Origin: Mycobacterium sp. HUMS_12744610
Lineage (GTDB): Bacteria > Actinomycetota > Actinomycetes > Mycobacteriales > Mycobacteriaceae
Assembly: GCF_041206865.1 (NCBI RefSeq)
Contig: NZ_JBGEDP010000001.1
Span: forward strand, 3,906,001 to 3,970,000
Direction: 5' to 3'
Length of the DNA: 64,000 bases
The stretch's first letter is position 1. Each line of letters begins with the position of its first letter. A program made the position numbers and the translations under genes. Shown here one piece after another: positions 1 to 9,771 of this stretch. The notes beneath the pieces are model-generated. The model did not search any database. It worked only from the letters and a program-made list of their open reading frames with translations, and was not told where the DNA came from.

Positions 1-650
1 GCCAGCGCCATGTCGCACTCCCCGTTCAGGATGCTCTGGCAGGCCAGGTGCACCGCCACCAGCGAGGACGAGCACGCCGTCTGCACCGACAGCGCGGGCC
101 CGCGCAGGTTCAGCTGGTGCGCGACCCGGGTGGCCAGGTGGTCCTTGTCGTTCTGCAGCGAGAGGTTGACCATCTCGAAGGTGGCGCCCTGACCGATGAT
201 CGCGTGCGGGTCGTGGTGCGACATAAGGTTGTGCAGCAGGTAGCCGCTGGCCGAGCTGGTCCCGAAGACGCCGACCGAGGCGTCGATCCGCTCGGGGTCG
301 TAGCCGGCGTCCTCGAGCGCGTGGAACGCGCACTGCAGCATGAGGCGGTGCTGCGGGTCGGTCATCGACGCGTTCTGCGGGGTGAAGCCGAAGAACTCGG
401 CGTCGAACTCCTCGATGCCGTTCATCACCGGCGCACGCTTGACGTAGCCGTGACCGGCCAGCGCCTTCTCGCCGACGCCGGCCGCGCTGAGCTCGTCGTC
501 GGACAAGGAGACGATCGACTCCTCGCCGCGGCGCAGGTTGTCCCAGAACTGCGACACCGAGTCGGCGCCGGGGAATCTCCCGGCCATCCCGACGACGGCG
601 ATCGCGTTGGGCGGCAACGTGTTCGAGGGGTTTTCCTTGGATTTTGTCAC
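1..650 (-). CDS. PpsE-like type I polyketide synthase, N-terminal KS part (cut by window edge)
   Basis: The frame opens at a GTG at 650, eleven bases after the stop of the preceding PKS, and runs off the left edge, so only about 216 residues are visible. They form the start of a ketosynthase: an AVVGMAGRFPGA opening near residue 17, a DPQHR block, and the active-site TACSSS cysteine block near the cut. There is no N-terminal docking helix or ACP before the KS, and phrases such as GVFGTSS, SGYLLHNL and LQNDKD match the terminal phthiocerol synthase PpsE as I remember it. In the M. tuberculosis locus PpsE performs the last extension. By position this is the last known member of the chain here. 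The PpsE-like assignment is recognition from sequence; domains beyond the KS cannot be seen. Confidence 0.85.
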   Translation of the reverse strand, partial: MTKSKENPSNTLPPNAIAVVGMAGRFPGADSVSQFWDNLRRGEESIVSLSDDELSAAGVGEKALAGHGYVKRAPVMNGIEEFDAEFFGFTPQNASMTDPQHRLMLQCAFHALEDAGYDPERIDASVGVFGTSSASGYLLHNLMSHHDPHAIIGQGATFEMVNLSLQNDKDHLATRVAHQLNLRGPALSVQTACSSSLVAVHLACQSILNGECDMAL

Positions 651-661
651 GTGTTGTCCTG

Positions 662-3600
662 TCATACTCTTTGTCGCGGCTGGCGCCGGTCGGCGGCTCG
701 CCGGCGCGCCGCGGCGCGTCGCTGGGCCCGCTCGCGCAGCTCGTTCGCGGGCTCGGGGCTGTCCTGGCCGGTGAGGCCGAGTTGTTCGATGAGTTCGGCG
801 GCCAGGTCGGCGACCGTGGCCCCCTGCAGCAGCAGCGCCACCGGCGGCTCCACGCCGAAGTCGCCGCGCACGGTGTTCCTGATCCGCACGGCCATCAGCG
901 AATCCATGCCCAGCTCGGTCAACGGCCGGGTGGGCGGGACGGCGGCGTCGCCGGCGTGGCCCATGATCGCCGAGATGCGCCGGCGCAGCCGCGCGGTGAC
1001 GATCTCCTTCGCCTCCGCCGGGTCGAGTTCGCACAGCGCCTCCGGCCCCGCCCAGTCACCGCTGTCGCCGGCGGTGCCCAGTTCCTCGACGAGTTCGGCG
1101 AAGTAGCCGAGCCGGCCGATTTCGGGGAAGGCGGCCGCGGCCCGGTCGAGCCGCAGCCGCGCCACACCGGTCTGCGTGGCGGCGCCGCCGATCAGGGATT
1201 CCAGCGCCTCGATGCCTTCGTCGGGGGTGATGGGGTCGAGGACGCCCATGCTCAGGGACCGGGCGACGCCCACGTGCGACCACTGCCCCCAGTTGATCGT
1301 GGTGGCGGGCAGCCCCGCCGCCCGCCGCCAGGCGACCAGGGCGTCGAGCCATGCGTTGGCCGCCGCGTACGCGCCCTGACCCGGGGAGCCGAGCAGCGAC
1401 GCCACCGACGAGAAGCCGACCCACCAGTCGAGCCGGCATTCGGAGGCCGCCTGGTGCAGGCGTAGCGCGCCGCCGGCCTTGGGCGCCCACACCCGTTGCA
1501 GGCTTTCCCGGTCGAGGGTGGCCACCAGGCTGTCGTCGATCACTGCGGCCGAGTGGATGATCCCGCGCAGCGGCAGCCCGGTCTCCTCGGCGGCCGTCAC
1601 GAGCCGCTCGGCCACCCCGGGTGCGGAGATGTCGCCGGCCACGACGGCGATATCGGCGCGGCCCTCCAGCTCGGACAGGCCTTCCCGAGGTTGCGCCGAG
1701 CGGCCGTTGAGCACGATGCGGCCCGCACCCCGGTCGGCCAGCCAGCGCGCGACCACCAGGCCGATGCCGCCGAGCCCGCCGCTGACGATGTACGAACCAT
1801 TTTGTCGTACAACGTTTGCGGAGTCGCCCACCGCGGGCAGGGGGGCCCGCCTGAGCCGTTCCGCGTGGCGGCGCCCGTCGCGCCAGGCGATCACGTCGTC
1901 CCCGGCCGGCAGGCCCAGTTCGACCGCCAGCCTGGCGGGCGCCTCGTCCGCGGTGCCCAGGTCGACGAGGGTGGCCCGCAGTTCGGGATGCTCGTAGGCC
2001 AGGACCCGGACGAGCCCGCGCAGGGCGCCGACCGCGGGGTCGCCGCCCTCGCCGTCGGCGACCGCCAGGCCGTCGCGGGTGACCAGCCACAGCCGCGGCA
2101 GGGTGCCGTGCCAGCCGCCGACGATCGCGCGCACGGTTCCCGCGACAGCCGCGACCAGGTCTTCGCCGCGCCGCAGGGCGGCGTCGGTGTCGAGGCCGTC
2201 GGCGGGGCGCTGCCCGAGGAAGACGACCACCCCGCGCGGCGGAAGGTCGGGGTCCGCGGCGGTCTTCGCGAACGCCTCCGGCAGCGCCGACTCGTCGGTG
2301 AGGTCCGCGCCGATCACCCGCCGCGCCGGTGCGGCGAACCGCTCGGTGAAACCGTCTACCAGGTCGGGGTTTTCGCCGGCGGACAGCAGCAGCCAGCTGC
2401 CCGCGGGCGGTTCGGCGGCCGCTTCGCCGACGGCGCTCTCGGTCCACGCCGCGTCGAACACCTTCTGCGCCAACGGCAACGGCACCGTGCGCCGGTCGAT
2501 GCGCCGCAGGTAGACGCCGGCGAGCTGCGCGGTCGGGTTGCCCGCGTCGTCGGTCAGGGTGATCCGCCCGAGCTTGCCCGAACCGTCGTCGTCCAGGCTG
2601 ACCAGCTCGGCGTGGCACCGGGCGCGGCGCCCGGTGTCTCGGAAGACGCGGACGGTCTCCAGCGAGACCGGCAGATAGGTGGCTTCACCGGCGTCGTCGC
2701 CGGGCTCGGCGGGCATCGCGGCGGCCAGGCCCTGCAGCGCGGCGTCGAGCATGACCGGATGGACCCGGTAGCCGCGATGGGCGGCGGCCTCGTCGGGCAG
2801 GACGATCTCGCTCTCCGAGGAACCGCTGGGCCAGCGCACGATTCGCGTCAGCGCGGCGAACGCCTGCCCGTGGTGGGCGCCGGTGCGCCGCAGCGTCGCG
2901 TACAGCTCCGCCGGCGCCACGGTCGTGCCCGCCTCGGCGGGGGCGGCCGGGGCCTCGGGCGCGCAGTCCCGGGCGGCGACGTCCACGCGCGCGACCGCAT
3001 GCCGGTTCCAGTCGCCCTCGGCCGAGCGGGTGTAGACCTCGACCCGGGCGCCCTCGTCGGTCCGGGTCAACTGGGTGGTCAGCGTGGTCCGCTCGTCCAG
3101 GGCCAGCATCTGCTCGACCTCGAGTCGGTGCACCGCGAGCCCGTCGGCCGGCAGACCCAGGGCCTCGCTGCCCGCGGCGAGCGCGATCTCGGCGAACGCC
3201 GCGGCCGGCATGACGGCTTGTCCGTACACCCGGTGGTCGGCCAGCCACGGCACCGCGCCGGTGCCCACGTCGGCCTGCCACACGTGGTCACGGCCCGAGG
3301 GGATCTCGACGTGCAGCCCCAGCAACGGGTGGGCGCCCGCCGGCGCCGGGCTCGCGCCCCGCCGGGCGGCCCAGTACGGCGCATGCAGCCACGGTGCCGG
3401 CGGCAGGTCCACCAGCCGGCCCGCACCGTCGGCCGGCCGGATCGCAGCCAGTTGCGTTCGGAACGCCACGGTTTCGTCGCTGTCCCGGGTGACGGTGCCC
3501 ATCGTCCGGGCGGCGGACTCGGCGGCGGCCAGGCTTTCGGCGATGGCGTGGGTGAGCAACGGGTGCGGGCTGATCTCGACGAACGTGCCGTACCGGGCGC

Positions 3601-6028
3601 CGGCGCCGGCCACCGCCTGGCTGAACCGGACCGGGTTGCGCAGGTTGGCCACCCAGTGGTCGGCGTCGAACGCCGGCTCCGCCGCGGCGTCGCCGGTGGT
3701 GCTGAGCACGGGAATCGTCGGGGTGCGCGGCGCCAGGTCCGCCAGGGCGCTGCGCAGTTCGGGCAGGATCGGGTCGATGGTCGGATGGTGGGATGCCACG
3801 TCGACCTCGACGCGCCGCGCCAGCCGCCCCTGCGCGTCGACCGCGGCGATCGCCGCGTCGACCTGCTCGGGCGGGCCGGCGATCACCGACTGCTGCGGGG
3901 CGGCGTACACCGCCACGGTGCTGCCGGGGTAGTCGGCGATCAGCTCCTCGGCGGCGGTCGCGCTCAGCTCCAGCAGCGCCATCGCGCCCTGGCCGGACAG
4001 CGCCGACATCAACCGGGAACGGGTGGCGATCACGCGGATGCCGTCGGCGGCGCTCAGCGCGCCCGCGACGACCGCGGCGGTGACCTCCCCCATCGAATGT
4101 CCCATGACCGCATCGGGTTCCACACCGTGCGCGCGCCACAGCGCGGTCAGGGCCAACTGCACGCCCACCAGCGCGGGCTGGATGCGGGCGATGCCGGCCA
4201 GCGGTTCGCCGGCCTCGAGCACCTCGCGCAGCGAGAAGCCGGCCTGCTCGACGAAGATCGGGTCCAGCTCGGCCACCGCGGCGGCGAACGCCGGCTCGTC
4301 GGCCAGCAGCCGCTTGCCCATGCCGGGCCACTGGGAGCCCTGACCGGAGTACACGAACACCGTGCCCGGGCCCGGTGTTCGGTCGGAGGGCAGGACCACC
4401 CCGGGTTCCGCCCGGCCCGCGGCGACCGCACGCAACCCCACCACCGCCTGTGCGCGGTCGCGGGCGCACACGACGGCGAACTTGCCGTGCCGACCGTGTT
4501 GTCGGCGCAGGGTGTGGGCGACATCGGCCAGCGGCGTCCCGGCGCCGCGGCCCTGAAGCCACTCGGCCAGCGCCGACGCGCGGGCGGCCACCCGCTGGTC
4601 GGTCTTGCCCGCGATCACCAGCGTCGCCACCCCCGGCTCCGGGGCCGCCGGCTCCGGGTCCGGACCCTGTTCCAGCACCACGTGCGCGTTGGTGCCGCCC
4701 AGCCCGAACGAGGACACCGCGGCCCGCCGCGGGCCCTCGCTGCGCGGCCACGGGGTCAGCTCCCCGGGGATGAACATGCGGGTGGCGGCCGCATCGATCG
4801 CCGGATTCCACTGCGAAAAGTGCAGATTGGGCGGGATCTTGCCGTGCTGCACCGCCAGGGCGGTCTTGATGAATCCGGCGATCCCGGCGGCCGCCTCCAG
4901 GTGGCCCACGTTGGTCTTCACCGCACCCAGCGCGCAGGGGCCGCCGCCGGCCCCGTACACCTCCGCCAGCGCGTCGAACTCGATCGGGTCCCCCAGGGAG
5001 GTTCCGGTGCCGTGCGTCTCGACGAAGTTCACCGAGTCCGCGGTCACATCGGCATTGCGCAGCGCCCGGGTGATCACGTCGGACTGTGCCAGCGCGTTCG
5101 GCGCGGTCAGGCCGTTGGAGCGGCCGTCGGAGTTGACCGCCGAGCCGCGCACGACCGCCAGGACCCGGTCGCCGTCGCGGACCGCGTCGGTCAGCCGCTT
5201 GAGCACCACGACGCCGGCGCCCTCGCCGCGGACGAACCCGTCGGCGCCCGCGTCGAACGCGTGACACCGGCCGCGCGGCGACAGCATGCCCCACTTGGAC
5301 AGCGCCAGTTGGGTTTCCGGGCGCAGGATGAGGTTCACCCCGCCGGCCAGCGCGAGATCGCTCTCCCGCAGCCGCAGGCTCTGGCAGGCCAGATGCACGG
5401 TGACCAGCGACGACGAACACGCCGTGTCCACCGCCACCGCGGGCCCGCGCAGCCCGAGCGAGTACGCGATCCGCCCCACCGTGACGCTGTGGGCGTTGCC
5501 CGTCGCCGAGTAGGCGTCGATGCTGTCCGGGTCGGCGGCAGAGGAGTTCTGGTACTCGTTGTAGTACACACCCATCATCACCGCGGCTCGGGTCTCCCCC
5601 ACCGATTCCGCTGTCAGGCCGGCGTTCTCGAGCGCCTCCCAGGCAACCTCCAACAGCACCCGCTGCTGCGGGTCCATCGCTTCGGCTTCGCGCGGGGAGA
5701 TCCCGAAGAACTCGGCGTCGAAGCCGGCCACGTCGGGCAGGAAGCCACCCCACTTGGAGGCCATCCGGCCGGGCGCGAACGGGTCGGGGTCGTAGTAGGC
5801 GTCGGCGTCCCAGCGGTCGGGCGGAACCTCGATGATCGCGTCCCCGCCGCCGGACAGGAACTCCCAGTAGGCCTCGGGCCCGGCCGAGGGGCCGGGGAAG
5901 CGGCACCCGATGCCCACCACCGCGACTGGCTCCGCGGTCGCCAGTCGGGAGGCCTTGTCGAACTGCTCTCCCAGTGCCGTGCGCTGCTCGGCGGTCATGC
6001 CCGCCACTCTGTCGAAGATCGTCTTCAT
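662..6028 (-). CDS. PpsD-like type I polyketide synthase, KS-AT-DH-KR-ACP
   Basis: This is an intact 1788-residue reducing module. After a short docking stretch the KS spans about residues 33-460 with active-site cysteine near 204 (DTACSSS) and both histidine motifs (HGTGT, NVGHLE). The AT (about 550-870) has GHSMGE and VASHH. The DH has a fitting HxxxGxxxxP motif (HRVYGQAVMP) and HPVMLDAALQ. The KR has the SGGLGGIG nucleotide loop and the catalytic Ser/Tyr segment SSVASLL..GQGAYAAAN. The ACP carries GMDSLMA near the C-terminus. No enoylreductase is seen, so one cycle would leave a double bond. The domain order equals PpsD of the phthiocerol locus. The ATG at 6028 shares one base with the stop of the upstream PKS (TGATG); an overlapping GTG at 6031 is an alternative start. 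AT specificity (malonyl or methylmalonyl) cannot be assigned safely from VASHH. Confidence 0.93.
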   Translation of the reverse strand: MKTIFDRVAGMTAEQRTALGEQFDKASRLATAEPVAVVGIGCRFPGPSAGPEAYWEFLSGGGDAIIEVPPDRWDADAYYDPDPFAPGRMASKWGGFLPDVAGFDAEFFGISPREAEAMDPQQRVLLEVAWEALENAGLTAESVGETRAAVMMGVYYNEYQNSSAADPDSIDAYSATGNAHSVTVGRIAYSLGLRGPAVAVDTACSSSLVTVHLACQSLRLRESDLALAGGVNLILRPETQLALSKWGMLSPRGRCHAFDAGADGFVRGEGAGVVVLKRLTDAVRDGDRVLAVVRGSAVNSDGRSNGLTAPNALAQSDVITRALRNADVTADSVNFVETHGTGTSLGDPIEFDALAEVYGAGGGPCALGAVKTNVGHLEAAAGIAGFIKTALAVQHGKIPPNLHFSQWNPAIDAAATRMFIPGELTPWPRSEGPRRAAVSSFGLGGTNAHVVLEQGPDPEPAAPEPGVATLVIAGKTDQRVAARASALAEWLQGRGAGTPLADVAHTLRRQHGRHGKFAVVCARDRAQAVVGLRAVAAGRAEPGVVLPSDRTPGPGTVFVYSGQGSQWPGMGKRLLADEPAFAAAVAELDPIFVEQAGFSLREVLEAGEPLAGIARIQPALVGVQLALTALWRAHGVEPDAVMGHSMGEVTAAVVAGALSAADGIRVIATRSRLMSALSGQGAMALLELSATAAEELIADYPGSTVAVYAAPQQSVIAGPPEQVDAAIAAVDAQGRLARRVEVDVASHHPTIDPILPELRSALADLAPRTPTIPVLSTTGDAAAEPAFDADHWVANLRNPVRFSQAVAGAGARYGTFVEISPHPLLTHAIAESLAAAESAARTMGTVTRDSDETVAFRTQLAAIRPADGAGRLVDLPPAPWLHAPYWAARRGASPAPAGAHPLLGLHVEIPSGRDHVWQADVGTGAVPWLADHRVYGQAVMPAAAFAEIALAAGSEALGLPADGLAVHRLEVEQMLALDERTTLTTQLTRTDEGARVEVYTRSAEGDWNRHAVARVDVAARDCAPEAPAAPAEAGTTVAPAELYATLRRTGAHHGQAFAALTRIVRWPSGSSESEIVLPDEAAAHRGYRVHPVMLDAALQGLAAAMPAEPGDDAGEATYLPVSLETVRVFRDTGRRARCHAELVSLDDDGSGKLGRITLTDDAGNPTAQLAGVYLRRIDRRTVPLPLAQKVFDAAWTESAVGEAAAEPPAGSWLLLSAGENPDLVDGFTERFAAPARRVIGADLTDESALPEAFAKTAADPDLPPRGVVVFLGQRPADGLDTDAALRRGEDLVAAVAGTVRAIVGGWHGTLPRLWLVTRDGLAVADGEGGDPAVGALRGLVRVLAYEHPELRATLVDLGTADEAPARLAVELGLPAGDDVIAWRDGRRHAERLRRAPLPAVGDSANVVRQNGSYIVSGGLGGIGLVVARWLADRGAGRIVLNGRSAQPREGLSELEGRADIAVVAGDISAPGVAERLVTAAEETGLPLRGIIHSAAVIDDSLVATLDRESLQRVWAPKAGGALRLHQAASECRLDWWVGFSSVASLLGSPGQGAYAAANAWLDALVAWRRAAGLPATTINWGQWSHVGVARSLSMGVLDPITPDEGIEALESLIGGAATQTGVARLRLDRAAAAFPEIGRLGYFAELVEELGTAGDSGDWAGPEALCELDPAEAKEIVTARLRRRISAIMGHAGDAAVPPTRPLTELGMDSLMAVRIRNTVRGDFGVEPPVALLLQGATVADLAAELIEQLGLTGQDSPEPANELRERAQRRAAARRRAADRRQPRQRV

Positions 6029-9000
6029 CACATACCGCTTTCCACGCTCTCGAACAGCGCGTCCAGCACGCCGCCCGCCGAGCCGTCCGTGTCGGCCCCG
6101 TTGTCGCGCTCCGTCGTGTCACGCCTCGAGCCATGTTGCGCGACGATAAGTTTCGTCAGATATTCGGTCATCGCAGCGATGGTCGGGTGATCCCACATCT
6201 TCGTCGCCGAAACGTCGAAGCCGACCAGCCGTTTGGCGTCCTTGAGCACGGCCATCGCCATCATCGAGTCGAGGCCCAGTTCGGGGAACGGCCGCTCCAC
6301 GTCGACCGCCGAGGCGGACATCCCGAGCTCCCGGGCCAGGATCGACCGCAGCCTGGACCCCAGTTCGGCGGCCACCTCGTCGGCGGAGAGCTCCGCCCAT
6401 GCCGGCGCGGTCGCTTCCTGCCCGGCGGCCGGCTCCGCCGCCGTGTAGCGAAGGGCGCGGATGTCGATGCAGACGCCGCCGCCGGGCGCCGTCGCGACGA
6501 GGTCGACGACCAGGTCGCCGGCGGCACCACCACCGTGTCGGCGGACCCTGACGCTGCCGCGCGGCTCGGCGAGCTCACCGACGAGCCTGGCGCTTTCGGC
6601 GCCAACGGCGCGCACCGGCCGCGCCCCGCCACGCGCGACGCCGAGGGCGGCGTCGAGCAGCGCCACCGTCGAGGCCTCCGGCAGGTCGACGTCGACCGGT
6701 GGTTGCTCGGCCGCCGGCCCGGTCTCGGCGTCCGGGTCGTGGACGAGCCGGGCGCCGGCGTGCACGGCCGAATCCGACGACACGGTGACGGATTCGCCGT
6801 CGGCCGTCACGTGGATCACTTGCGGCTCGTCGACGACGACGGGATCCTCGAAACGCACGTCGCGCACGGCAGACGCGCCGCATTCGGTGGCCGCGGTCAC
6901 CAGCGTCTGCAGCAGAACCGATTCGGAGACGGTGGGTGCCGCACCGTCCGGTGCCAGCCGGGCCTGCCACAGGTGCACCGGCGGGGTGGTCGCGACGGTG
7001 ATGTGTTCGCCCAACAGGGTTCCGGGGCGAGGTGGCGCCACCGCGGCCTCCAGGCGGTCGCGGATCGCGGTCCAGTGCGGCGCCGCTTTCGCCTCGCGCG
7101 CAACGGTTCTCGGCGCGCTCACCCAGTGGCGGGTGTGGTGCCACGGTGTGCTCGGCAGCAGCGGCGGGGGCCCGGCCGGATGTTCGGTGTCGGGCGCCTT
7201 GGCCGTGTGGGCGGCGTTGAGGTTGGTGTGGAAGGTCAGCGTGTCGTGGGTGTCGCGGGCCAGCGTCCCGAGGCTGTGGTGATGGACGCCGGCCAGCGTG
7301 TCACCGATCGCATCGGTCAGCAGCGGGTGCGGGCTGACCTCGACGAAGGTGCCGTGCTCGGCTCCCGCCGCGGCCACGGCGTCGGTGACCTGCACCAGGT
7401 TGGGCCGGTCCGATGCCCAGTGTTCGGCGTCGAAGGCCGGCGCCGCGCCGTCGGCGGTGACGACCGGGATGACCGCCCGCCGCGGCGTTAGATCCGCCAG
7501 CGCCGCGGGGACATCCGGCCCACCCGGATCCGCGGCGGCCCCGGACAGGGTGGTGATGACGCGGAGCCCGTCGCGGGGGCTCAGGGCGCCGGCGACGACC
7601 GCGGCGGTCACCTCCCCCATCGAATGGCCGATCACCGCATCGGGTTCGATCCCATAGGACCGCCACAACGCGGTCAGCGCCAACTGCACCCCCACCAGCA
7701 CCGGCTGAATACGCTCGATACCGGCCACCGACTCCCCACCGGCGAGCACCTCCCGCAGCGAAAAACCAGTTACCTCAACGAACACCGGCTCCAACTCGGC
7801 CACCGCCCCCGCAAACGCCGGCTCATCGGCCAACAACTTCCGACCCATCCCCGGCCACTGCGAACCCTGCCCCGAATACACAAACACCGTCCCGGCCCGA
7901 CACGACCCGGCATGCGGACCCACCACACCCGGCGCCGAACGCCCCGCCGCCAACGCCGCCAACCCCGCCACCGCCTCCCGGCGATCGCGCGCAACCACCG
8001 TGGCGAACACCGGATACCGCGCCCGATGATGATTGAGCCCATGGGCCACCTGCGCCAACCCCACCCCGGCGCCGGCACCATCCATCCACTCGGCCAACAC
8101 CCCAGCCGTGGCCGCCACCCGCTGCGCGGACTTGCCCGAGACCACCAACGTGCTCACCACCGGCTCGGCAGCCTCGGGCACCACGACCGGCTCGGGACCC
8201 TGCTCGAGCACCACATGGGCATTGGTCCCACCAAACCCGAACGAGGACACCCCCGCCCGCCGCGGCCGACCCGTCACCGGCCACTCCAGCGCCTCGCCGA
8301 CAACCCTCAACCCCAACTGCTCGAACGGAATATGCGGATTAGGCTCGGCAAACCCCAAATTCGCCGGAATCCAACCCCGCTGCAACGCCAACACCGCCTT
8401 GACCAACCCCACAACACCCGCCGCGGCGTCGAGGTGACCGAGGACGGGTTTGACGGAACCGAGCAGCAGCGGTTCCTCCGGTCGGCGCCCGCGGCCCAGC
8501 ACCGTCCCCAGCGCGCGGGCCTCGATCGGGTCTCCGAGCAACGTGCCCGTGGCGTTGGCTTCGACGTAGTCGACCTCACGCGCCTGCACCCCGGCATTGG
8601 CATACGCCGCCCGCAACACCGCCATCTGCGCGGCCGGATTGGGCGCCATCAACCCGTTGGAACGACCATCGGAATTGACCGCCGAACCCCGCACCAACGC
8701 CCACACCCGATCACCATCACGCAGCGCATCACCCAAACGCTTGAGCACCACCACCCCACAACCCTCACCACGGACAAAACCATCCGCAGCCGCATCAAAG
8801 GCATGACACTGCCCCGACGCCGACAACGCCTCGGCCGCATCGAAACTGCGCGTGATCGCCGGCGACAACAACAAATTCACCCCCGCCGCCAACGCCACCG
8901 CCGACTCACCACTGCGCAAACTCTGACACGCCAAATGCACCGCCACCAACGACGACGAACACGCCGTATCCACCGTCACCGACGGACCCCGCAAATCCAG

Positions 9001-9771
9001 AAAATACGACAACCGATTCGCGATGATGCTCAACGCACCACCGGTCCCCGACCACGCATCCACCCGACTCAAATCCGACGACGCCAAATACCCGTACTCA
9101 CCCGCACACGCACCCGCGAAAACCCCGGTCTGGCTGCGGCGCAGGGCATCCGCCCTGATCCCCGCGTGCTCGAGGGCCTCGTGGGCCACCTCCAGCAACA
9201 ACCGCTGCTGGGGATCCATCGCGGCCGCCTCGCGCGGGGAGATCTCGAAGAACTCCGCGTCGAAACCCTCGATGTCGTCCAAAAACCCACCGAAGCGCGT
9301 CGTGCCCGCCAACGCCGCCGCCGACTCCGGCGAACCGTCGTCAAACCAGCCCCACCGCCCCGCGGGCACCTCACCGACCGCCGAACGGCCCTCACCCAGC
9401 AACCGCCACAACGCCTCCGGCCCGTCCACCCCACCCGGCAGCCGGCAACCCATACCCACCACCGCGATCGGCTCATCACCACCCACCACCGCAGCCTCGG
9501 GCGCCGCGGCGCCGCGGTTCTGGGCTTCCGGGTTGGTCAGGTACTCGACGAGGTCGTTGATCGTCGGGTACTGCCACATCTCCACCGGGGATATCGCGCG
9601 ACCGGCCAGTTCGGCGAGTTCGCCCGACAGCACCACCGCGTCCCGCGAACCGACCCCCAGGTCGGCGAACGACGCGTCGAGTTCGATGTCGTCGGGACTG
9701 CAGCCGATGTTGGTGACGAGATAGTCGACCAGCCAGTGCCGCAGTTCGTCGGCAGAATGAGTATTTGTCAT
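6028..9771 (-). CDS. Type I polyketide synthase with damaged catalytic domains, ACP-KS-AT-(DH remnant)-ACP
   Basis: The 1247-residue ORF is uninterrupted but lacks much of its expected catalysis. An N-terminal ACP (GVGSRDAVV near residue 45) is followed by a KS that keeps the cysteine block TACSSS but reads VEANATGT where active KSs have HGTGT, and KPVLGHLD in place of SNLGHLE. The AT keeps GHSMGE, but about 76 residues of its middle, including the SGQGAMA and VASHH blocks, are replaced by a short unrelated stretch, and NPVRF is lost. The following region resembles DH but has no HxxxG motif. There is no KR. The C-terminal ACP (GLDSMMAM) looks normal. The start ATG at 9771 overlaps the preceding stop by one base. 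It occupies the PpsB/PpsC position. It may be a carrier-only module or a recently inactivated gene with its frame intact. Confidence 0.88.
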   Translation of the reverse strand: MTNTHSADELRHWLVDYLVTNIGCSPDDIELDASFADLGVGSRDAVVLSGELAELAGRAISPVEMWQYPTINDLVEYLTNPEAQNRGAAAPEAAVVGGDEPIAVVGMGCRLPGGVDGPEALWRLLGEGRSAVGEVPAGRWGWFDDGSPESAAALAGTTRFGGFLDDIEGFDAEFFEISPREAAAMDPQQRLLLEVAHEALEHAGIRADALRRSQTGVFAGACAGEYGYLASSDLSRVDAWSGTGGALSIIANRLSYFLDLRGPSVTVDTACSSSLVAVHLACQSLRSGESAVALAAGVNLLLSPAITRSFDAAEALSASGQCHAFDAAADGFVRGEGCGVVVLKRLGDALRDGDRVWALVRGSAVNSDGRSNGLMAPNPAAQMAVLRAAYANAGVQAREVDYVEANATGTLLGDPIEARALGTVLGRGRRPEEPLLLGSVKPVLGHLDAAAGVVGLVKAVLALQRGWIPANLGFAEPNPHIPFEQLGLRVVGEALEWPVTGRPRRAGVSSFGFGGTNAHVVLEQGPEPVVVPEAAEPVVSTLVVSGKSAQRVAATAGVLAEWMDGAGAGVGLAQVAHGLNHHRARYPVFATVVARDRREAVAGLAALAAGRSAPGVVGPHAGSCRAGTVFVYSGQGSQWPGMGRKLLADEPAFAGAVAELEPVFVEVTGFSLREVLAGGESVAGIERIQPVLVGVQLALTALWRSYGIEPDAVIGHSMGEVTAAVVAGALSPRDGLRVITTLSGAAADPGGPDVPAALADLTPRRAVIPVVTADGAAPAFDAEHWASDRPNLVQVTDAVAAAGAEHGTFVEVSPHPLLTDAIGDTLAGVHHHSLGTLARDTHDTLTFHTNLNAAHTAKAPDTEHPAGPPPLLPSTPWHHTRHWVSAPRTVAREAKAAPHWTAIRDRLEAAVAPPRPGTLLGEHITVATTPPVHLWQARLAPDGAAPTVSESVLLQTLVTAATECGASAVRDVRFEDPVVVDEPQVIHVTADGESVTVSSDSAVHAGARLVHDPDAETGPAAEQPPVDVDLPEASTVALLDAALGVARGGARPVRAVGAESARLVGELAEPRGSVRVRRHGGGAAGDLVVDLVATAPGGGVCIDIRALRYTAAEPAAGQEATAPAWAELSADEVAAELGSRLRSILARELGMSASAVDVERPFPELGLDSMMAMAVLKDAKRLVGFDVSATKMWDHPTIAAMTEYLTKLIVAQHGSRRDTTERDNGADTDGSAGGVLDALFESVESGM

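Noticed and set aside
1496..6190. Plus-strand open frame of 1564 codons across the PpsD-like PKS
   Set aside because: It is the reverse-strand shadow of the high-GC PKS gene, rich in Arg, Gly and His with no domain pattern, while the minus strand gives a perfect PKS.
8547..8560. NATGT change as a deliberate laboratory mutation of the KS
   Set aside because: The companion changes nearby (PVLGHLD) and the AT deletion look like natural divergence, and nothing else suggests vector or construct sequence.
6028..9771. Labelling the second PKS gene a pseudogene
   Set aside because: No stop, frameshift or insertion interrupts 1247 codons and its start is coupled to the upstream gene. Loss of catalytic residues alone does not make it a broken gene.
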